In this document: in pieces, positions 6,746 to 9,175 of the stretch
Numbering within the stretch: position 1 is the first letter of the stretch
How the letters are laid out: each line of letters begins with the position of its first letter
From: an uncultured Bacteriovorax sp.
Lineage (GTDB): Bacteria; Bdellovibrionota; Bacteriovoracia; Bacteriovoracales; Bacteriovoracaceae
Reading direction: 5' to 3'
DNA length: 9,175 nucleotides
Assembly (NCBI GenBank): GCA_946482295.1
Contig: CAMLRB010000140.1
Coordinates: 1-9,175 of the forward strand
The notes under the pieces: generated by a model
The model's database searches: none
What the model was told of the DNA's origin: nothing
The model's input: the letters and a program-made list of their open reading frames with translations, nothing else
Program-made: the position numbers and the translations under genes

Positions 6746-6976
6746 TCATTGAAAATCATTTTCCTCTGGGAGAAAATGATCAAGTAAAAGATCTTTTATC
6801 ATTCTTTCAAGATATTCTTCATTCTCCTTCCATTCACTGAAAAGTTGAATATAGAATTGCGGAGTTTGGACATCGACATCCTTTTCATAATCCATATTGA
6901 TCAATCTCCCTGAAGTTTTTACTTTTCCTCTGATTTTAAGGGAGCAAAGTTGGTGCCATGTGTGATTTATAACCAC
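6746..6976 (-). CDS. small protein of unknown function overlapping the redoxin gene
   Basis: A 76-aa reading frame whose GTG start overlaps the redoxin stop by 10 bp, suggesting translational coupling. No family is recognised. The C-terminal half is acidic and probably helical (EWKENEEYLERMIKDLL, residues 48-64), ending LPEENDFQ; the N-terminal 27 residues are basic. An alternative start is the ATG at 6895 (49 aa), which has an AGGGAG about 10 nt upstream and a better ribosome site than the GTG. The longer form is kept because otherwise about 70 nt of this dense region would be non-coding, but the start is unsettled. There is no obvious signal peptide or membrane segment. Confidence 0.55.
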   Translation of the reverse strand: MVINHTWHQLCSLKIRGKVKTSGRLINMDYEKDVDVQTPQFYIQLFSEWKENEEYLERMIKDLLLDHFLPEENDFQ

Positions 6977-7518
6977 TCTTCTGGCCGATCAAAATCACCA
7001 ATATATTCTGAAACGAAGTGGTAGGTTACTATGCCTGGTTTTTTGATTGCAAGTACGCCACCGAGCTGAGTGTGGTACCCCGTATCTTTATTTGAGCGCC
7101 CTTGACGATGACCTTGTATGAAAAGTTTGGCCCCACCAATGATGGATTGTGGAGAAATGATGTTGAGAGTGCTTCTTACCATGCCAGAAGCATCGAACGT
7201 TTTTAATGTGGGATCAGTATAGATTGAAGCATTGGGGATGTTTAAATCTTCTTTAAAGCCCTTGATCATTGTGTGATTACCATTGCCGATGAAGACTATT
7301 TTAGTTCCTTTTTTTTCTACTTCAACTTTTTTCGCCCAAACCTGGGCGACATGGGCACGACAGGCTATGCACCCAAAGTGACGTATAAAAACGACAACAA
7401 TTGGATTGTGCTCCCAAAGGGAAGCGAACATGACCTGATCACCTCTTTCAGTATAAATTCTCAATCTCTTAAGGGCGAGAATATCAACGCGTTCTTGTAG
7501 GGATTTTTCTTTTTTCAT
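6967..7518 (-). CDS. redoxin, AhpC/TSA_2 (SelL/PRXL2-like) family
   Basis: A 183-aa thioredoxin-fold protein. The active-site block FIRHFGCIACRAH (residues 44-56) has the CxxC pair Cys50/Cys53 that follows the first core strand, as in the AhpC-TSA_2 / peroxiredoxin-like 2 group. Further landmarks are the VFIGNGNHTMIKGF segment, the ASIYTDPTLKTFDASGM segment, and QLGGVLAIKKPGIVTYHFVSEYIGDF near the C-terminus. A thiol-dependent reduction of peroxides or disulfides in the cytoplasm is likely; the exact substrate is unknown. The ATG at 7518 is preferred over an in-frame TTG at 7533 because TATAAT (7525-7530) lies over those codons and would place the transcription start on the A of the ATG. No Shine-Dalgarno precedes it, consistent with a leaderless mRNA. 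The small gene at 6746 follows with a 10-bp overlap. Confidence 0.85.
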   Translation of the reverse strand: MKKEKSLQERVDILALKRLRIYTERGDQVMFASLWEHNPIVVVFIRHFGCIACRAHVAQVWAKKVEVEKKGTKIVFIGNGNHTMIKGFKEDLNIPNASIYTDPTLKTFDASGMVRSTLNIISPQSIIGGAKLFIQGHRQGRSNKDTGYHTQLGGVLAIKKPGIVTYHFVSEYIGDFDRPEEWL

Positions 7519-7524
7519 CTTTTT

Positions 7525-7554
7525 ATTATACAACGATGATCGAAATTAAAACAA
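7525..7554 (-). promoter_or_regulatory. sigma-70-type promoter of the redoxin gene (leaderless)
   Basis: On the minus strand TTGTTT (7549-7554), an 18-nt spacer and a perfect TATAAT (7525-7530). Counting from the -10 element, +1 falls at 7518, the A of the ATG. The -35 element lies inside the T-rich tail of the terminator of the preceding zinc-ribbon gene. Confidence 0.6.
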
Positions 7555-7590
7555 TGAAAGTGGGAGCGGTATTAACGACCGCTCTCCACT
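7541..7590 (-). terminator. Rho-independent terminator of the peptide/zinc-ribbon cassette
   Basis: On the minus strand AGTGG-A-GAGCGGT (7590-7578), loop CGTTAAT, ACCGCTC-CCACT (7570-7559), then a T-rich tail. The stem has 12 pairs with one bulged A. The upstream arm is coding, and the TAA stop of the zinc-ribbon gene (7572-7574) lies in the loop. It separates this cassette from the redoxin gene. Confidence 0.75.
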
Positions 7591-7841
7591 AAGATGTGAT
7601 CAATGGATGTTTCTTCTTCAAACTTAGATTCAGCACAATGGGGACAACAGTACATTGATCCATCAAGATCGATACCATGACCAATGATTGTAGTATTGCA
7701 ATGGAAACAACGGGGAGCGATTTTATTAATAGCGCATTCAAAACTATCAAAAAAATGTGATTTGTTATTAAGGATAACTGTAAAAACTCTGCTTGAATGA
7801 TTTCCACAATTCTCGCAGCGAAGTTGTTCGTGTTCGTTCAT
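7572..7841 (-). CDS. small zinc-ribbon-like protein, FDSFECAI family (paralogue of 1656..1883)
   Basis: An 89-aa protein with Cys at 9, 12, 36, 45, 48, 65, 66 and 69 arranged as CENCG, FDSFECAI, IAPRCFHC and YCCPHC, and a GHG motif at 54-56. This copy keeps the full family pattern, in contrast to the one at 1656..1883, with which it shares 31 of 62 ungapped positions (residues 9-70). Zinc binding in a treble-clef or ribbon fold is the likely property; partner and function are unknown. A short acidic tail (KFEEETSID, residues 73-81) is unique to this copy. It follows the 55-aa peptide gene by 19 nt and is closed by its own terminator. A modest AGGGAT ribosome site precedes the ATG. Confidence 0.86.
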   Translation of the reverse strand: MNEHEQLRCENCGNHSSRVFTVILNNKSHFFDSFECAINKIAPRCFHCNTTIIGHGIDLDGSMYCCPHCAESKFEEETSIDHILVESGR

Positions 7842-7860
7842 GAATAATCCCTATTGAAAA

Positions 7861-8028
7861 TTATGGTCTATTTCTATGCCCGCGATCAGGAACTCCGCTC
7901 TTTCCCTTAGGATTGACAGGCCACGGAGGAGTTACACTATGATCTACTTTCCCTTTTTTTCTAAGATCGTCATCTTTTTGCAGCATACCTTTTTCTTCAT
8001 TAGTTGAGTTTTTTCCATTTTTACTCAT
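7861..8028 (-). CDS. 55-aa basic, probably disordered peptide
   Basis: The reading frame begins MSKNGKNSTNEEKG and ends in a Pro/Gly/Lys/Arg-rich tail (PPWPVNPKGKSG, then RGHRNRP). It is hydrophilic, with a net positive charge and no membrane or signal segment; no family is recognised. The frame is open further upstream (to an ATG at 8073), but the ATG at 8028 is chosen because AAGGAGG ends 5 nt before it, while the upstream ATG lies inside the promoter-like motif. It is the first gene of a cassette with the zinc-ribbon paralogue 19 nt downstream, mirroring the 26-aa peptide gene at 1899..1979. The two peptides share charge and position but no clear sequence similarity. Confidence 0.72.
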   Translation of the reverse strand: MSKNGKNSTNEEKGMLQKDDDLRKKGKVDHSVTPPWPVNPKGKSGVPDRGHRNRP

Positions 8029-8032
8029 AATG

Positions 8033-8040
8033 ACCTCCTT
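8033..8040 (-). promoter_or_regulatory. perfect Shine-Dalgarno of the 55-aa peptide gene
   Basis: Read on the minus strand, AAGGAGGT followed by CATT and the ATG at 8028. It decides the start codon in favour of the 55-aa form over an upstream 70-aa form. Confidence 0.8.
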
Positions 8041-8061
8041 GAAACCTTCTAGGAGATAATT

Positions 8062-8077
8062 AGCACTATCCATGCCG
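8062..8077 (-). promoter_or_regulatory. sigma-54-like promoter or operator site 3 (second peptide/zinc-ribbon cassette)
   Basis: On the minus strand CGGCATGGATAGTGCT, matching site 1 (2013-2028) at 12 of 16 positions and keeping GG-N10-GC. It ends exactly 33 nt before the ATG at 8028, the same distance as site 1 from the 26-aa peptide gene, with CAAGGAGG in the same place. A sigma-54 start would fall near 8051. It overlaps the likely promoter region of the divergent methyltransferase-like gene, so the two may interfere. The right half (GTGC) departs from the palindrome seen at the other sites, which favours a directional promoter over a symmetric operator. Confidence 0.5.
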
Positions 8078-8089
8078 TATCCCTCTGGT

Positions 8090-8095
8090 TAAAAT
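8090..8095 (+). promoter_or_regulatory. possible -10 element of the methyltransferase-like gene
   Basis: TAAAAT placed so that +1 falls on the A of the ATG at 8102, implying a leaderless transcript. No convincing -35 hexamer is present 17 nt upstream (TATCCA). It is supported mainly by the missing Shine-Dalgarno and by the same geometry at the redoxin gene. Confidence 0.35.
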
Positions 8096-8101
8096 TTGTT
8101 G

Positions 8102-8788
8102 ATGAACAGAGGATCAAAAACTATACATTGCGATGATGCCATTGCCTGGCTCAAAAACCATACAATTTTGTCAGACAGCTCGTTGATTGCTTCACTTCCT
8201 GATAAATCAGAATTTCCCAAATATACTTTGCAAGAATGGAAAGAGTGGTTTACGAATACAGCTCAACTCATTTTCCAGAAAACTCCAGATGAGGGGCTTA
8301 CACTTTTTTATCAATCAGATATTAAATTTGAAGGTGTGTGGGTTGATAAAAGCTTTCTCATTATGAAAGCGGCAGAAAAAGAAAACTCCGAATTACTTTT
8401 TCATAAAATTCTTTGTCGTACAAAACCAGGCATCCTTACTTTTGGACGTCCTGCTTATTCTCACCTCATTGCATTCTCCAAAAAAACAAGACTCGAATTA
8501 AATCAAGTAACCATTCCTGATGTGCTACCCGATTTAGGAGAAAAGACTTGGGAGAGGGGAATGGGTCTTATTGCCTGTTTGAAGATTGCAAGTTTTCTAA
8601 AGGACCATACCTCAACTAAGACACTTATTAATCCTTTTTGCGGCGAAGGAAGTATTTTGGCCGCTGCTCAACTGCGGGGCTTAGACGTCATTGGCATTGA
8701 GAGAAGTCCTAAACGAGTGAGGGCGGCAGAGAATTTGAAAATTAACCAAGACGAAACAGATTGGGTTAATCAAAAAGGCCAGCACTAA
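8102..8788 (+). CDS. methyltransferase-like protein with beta-class (permuted) motif order
   Basis: A 228-aa protein resembling DNA/RNA N-methyltransferases of the N6_N4 type. The order is permuted: a catalytic-region segment IASLPDKSE comes first (29-37, at the position of the usual DPPY/SPPY motif IV), then DIKFEGVWVDKS (73-84), FHKILCRTKPG and FGRPAYSH (100-121), an RGMG segment (152-155, where motif X is expected), and finally the SAM-binding motif NPFCGEGSILAAA (177-189) with the acidic GIE (198-200) of motif II. It has no visible target-recognition domain. The substrate (DNA, RNA or protein) cannot be told. SLPD in place of (D/N/S)PP(Y/W) means the usual catalytic aromatic residue is absent, so a standard adenine or cytosine amino-methyltransferase mechanism is doubtful. 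ATG at 8102 is preferred over two in-frame TTG codons just before it. No Shine-Dalgarno is visible. It is divergent from the 55-aa peptide gene. Confidence 0.72.
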   Translation: MNRGSKTIHCDDAIAWLKNHTILSDSSLIASLPDKSEFPKYTLQEWKEWFTNTAQLIFQKTPDEGLTLFYQSDIKFEGVWVDKSFLIMKAAEKENSELLFHKILCRTKPGILTFGRPAYSHLIAFSKKTRLELNQVTIPDVLPDLGEKTWERGMGLIACLKIASFLKDHTSTKTLINPFCGEGSILAAAQLRGLDVIGIERSPKRVRAAENLKINQDETDWVNQKGQH

Positions 8789-8796
8789 GCTGGCCT
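8776..8796. terminator. bidirectional terminator between convergent genes
   Basis: AGGCCAGC (8776-8783), loop ACTAA, GCTGGCCT (8789-8796). The TAA stop of the methyltransferase-like gene is in the loop. On the minus strand the stem is followed by five T, making a strong terminator for the DUF1993 gene, whose stop lies 10 nt away; on the plus strand the tail (CTATACTTTTCT) is weaker. Confidence 0.85.
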
Positions 8797-8806
8797 CTAT
8801 ACTTTT

Positions 8807-9175
8807 CTACGGCATTTTATAAGGAATTGGACCAAGGTAATCTTTTTTACCGATTTCAACTCCGTTGTTTCTTAAAATTGCGTAAGCAGTTGTCAGGTGA
8901 AAATAAAAATTTGGAATGGCATGATGAATAACATAGTCTTCACCAGATAGTGTTTTTCCTTCCCAACGAGGTTGTGTGATCACAGCATCTTTTGCATTTT
9001 TATAATCTTCAGGTTTCATGGTTTCCAAATAAGCAATCACACTTTGAACACGTGCTTTTATGTCAGAAAAAGTTTTTTCGTTGTCTTCTTGGACTGGCGC
9101 TGTTTTTCCCGTTAAGCGAGAAGCGCAAAGCTTAGCAGTATCGCACATGATCTGCACTTGGCGAACGAAAGGAAA
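8807..9175 (-). CDS. DUF1993 family protein (N-terminal end beyond the window)
   Basis: The frame stays open to the right edge, reading FPFVRQVQIMCDTAKLCASR, so the first visible GTG (9157) is internal and the true start lies outside. 122 residues are visible; the family is usually about 170 aa, so roughly 40-50 residues are missing. Landmarks of DUF1993 (an all-helical protein related to the DinB-like four-helix folds) are the early VQIMCDTAK helix, the D-N-E-K-T-F segment after it, the HHAIPNFYFHLTTAYAILRNNGVEIGKKDYLG block, and a C-terminal proline-rich end (GPIPYKMP). No biochemical function is established. The gene is convergent with the methyltransferase-like gene and shares the hairpin terminator at 8776-8796. 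Confidence 0.87.
   Translation of the reverse strand, partial: FPFVRQVQIMCDTAKLCASRLTGKTAPVQEDNEKTFSDIKARVQSVIAYLETMKPEDYKNAKDAVITQPRWEGKTLSGEDYVIHHAIPNFYFHLTTAYAILRNNGVEIGKKDYLGPIPYKMP

Noticed and set aside
6707..6749. 14-codon minus-strand frame overlapping the stop of the small gene (ATGA)
   Set aside because: It is too short to support, with no motif; the overlap alone is not evidence.
7170..7186. TGGCATGGTAAGAAGC on the minus strand inside the redoxin gene
   Set aside because: GG and GC are 11 nt apart rather than 10, and the site is within coding sequence with no gene start after it.
7273..7500. 75-aa plus-strand frame opposite the redoxin
   Set aside because: It is antisense to the conserved CxxC region, with no promoter or ribosome site.
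7589..7807. 72-aa minus-strand frame overlapping the zinc-ribbon gene
   Set aside because: It is the same strand in another frame; the 89-aa frame contains the conserved cysteines shared with the paralogue, so the overlap is a shadow.
8102..8788. Restriction-modification or defence island around the methyltransferase-like gene
   Set aside because: No endonuclease, specificity subunit, toxin or other defence gene is next to it, and the neighbours are DUF1993 and small zinc-ribbon genes.

Overview
The window looks like chromosomal DNA of an AT-rich, Gram-negative (two-membrane) bacterium: it encodes a BamA/TamA-type outer-membrane barrel and a TamB-type partner, genes are tightly packed with 1-10 bp overlaps, and there are no IS, phage or CRISPR signatures. 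Gene style and composition would fit the predatory or marine Bdellovibrionota (Bacteriovorax-like), but that is a tentative inference, not something the sequence proves.

Left part (1-1979, minus strand). An apparent operon reads right to left: a 26-residue Lys/Ser/Arg-rich peptide with a perfect Shine-Dalgarno (missed by length-limited gene calling), a 75-aa cysteine-rich zinc-ribbon-like protein, aspartate ammonia-lyase (aspA), and a DUF924 protein cut by the window edge. Middle part (2201-6386, plus strand). A divergently oriented operon of a YetF-like DUF421 membrane protein, a TamA-like outer-membrane barrel and a short TamB-like inner-membrane-anchored protein, joined by 4-bp and 1-bp overlaps and closed by a strong hairpin terminator. 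It plausibly forms an envelope biogenesis unit. 6387-6745 is a gene-poor stretch with one doubtful 43-aa ORF.

Right part (6746-9175). On the minus strand lie a redoxin of the AhpC/TSA_2 (SelL/PRXL2-like) group with a small overlapping gene downstream, and before it a second two-gene set of a 55-aa basic, disordered-looking peptide followed by an 89-aa paralogue of the zinc-ribbon protein. A divergent plus-strand gene encodes a permuted (beta-class order) methyltransferase-like protein. It converges on a DUF1993 gene that runs off the right edge; the two share a bidirectional terminator.

The most notable signal is a repeated regulatory and gene layout. Three intergenic sites share a 16-bp GGCAT-N6-TGCT motif with the GG-N10-GC spacing of a sigma-54 promoter, each oriented towards the gene it precedes. 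Two sit exactly 33 nt before the start codon of a small basic peptide gene, which has CAAGGAGG at the identical position and is followed in both cases by a member of the same zinc-ribbon family. The third precedes the DUF421-TamA-TamB operon. This suggests a regulon linking a duplicated small-peptide/zinc-ribbon cassette to envelope biogenesis. Two other genes (redoxin and methyltransferase) have -10-like elements placed so that their transcripts would start at the ATG, suggesting leaderless mRNAs.
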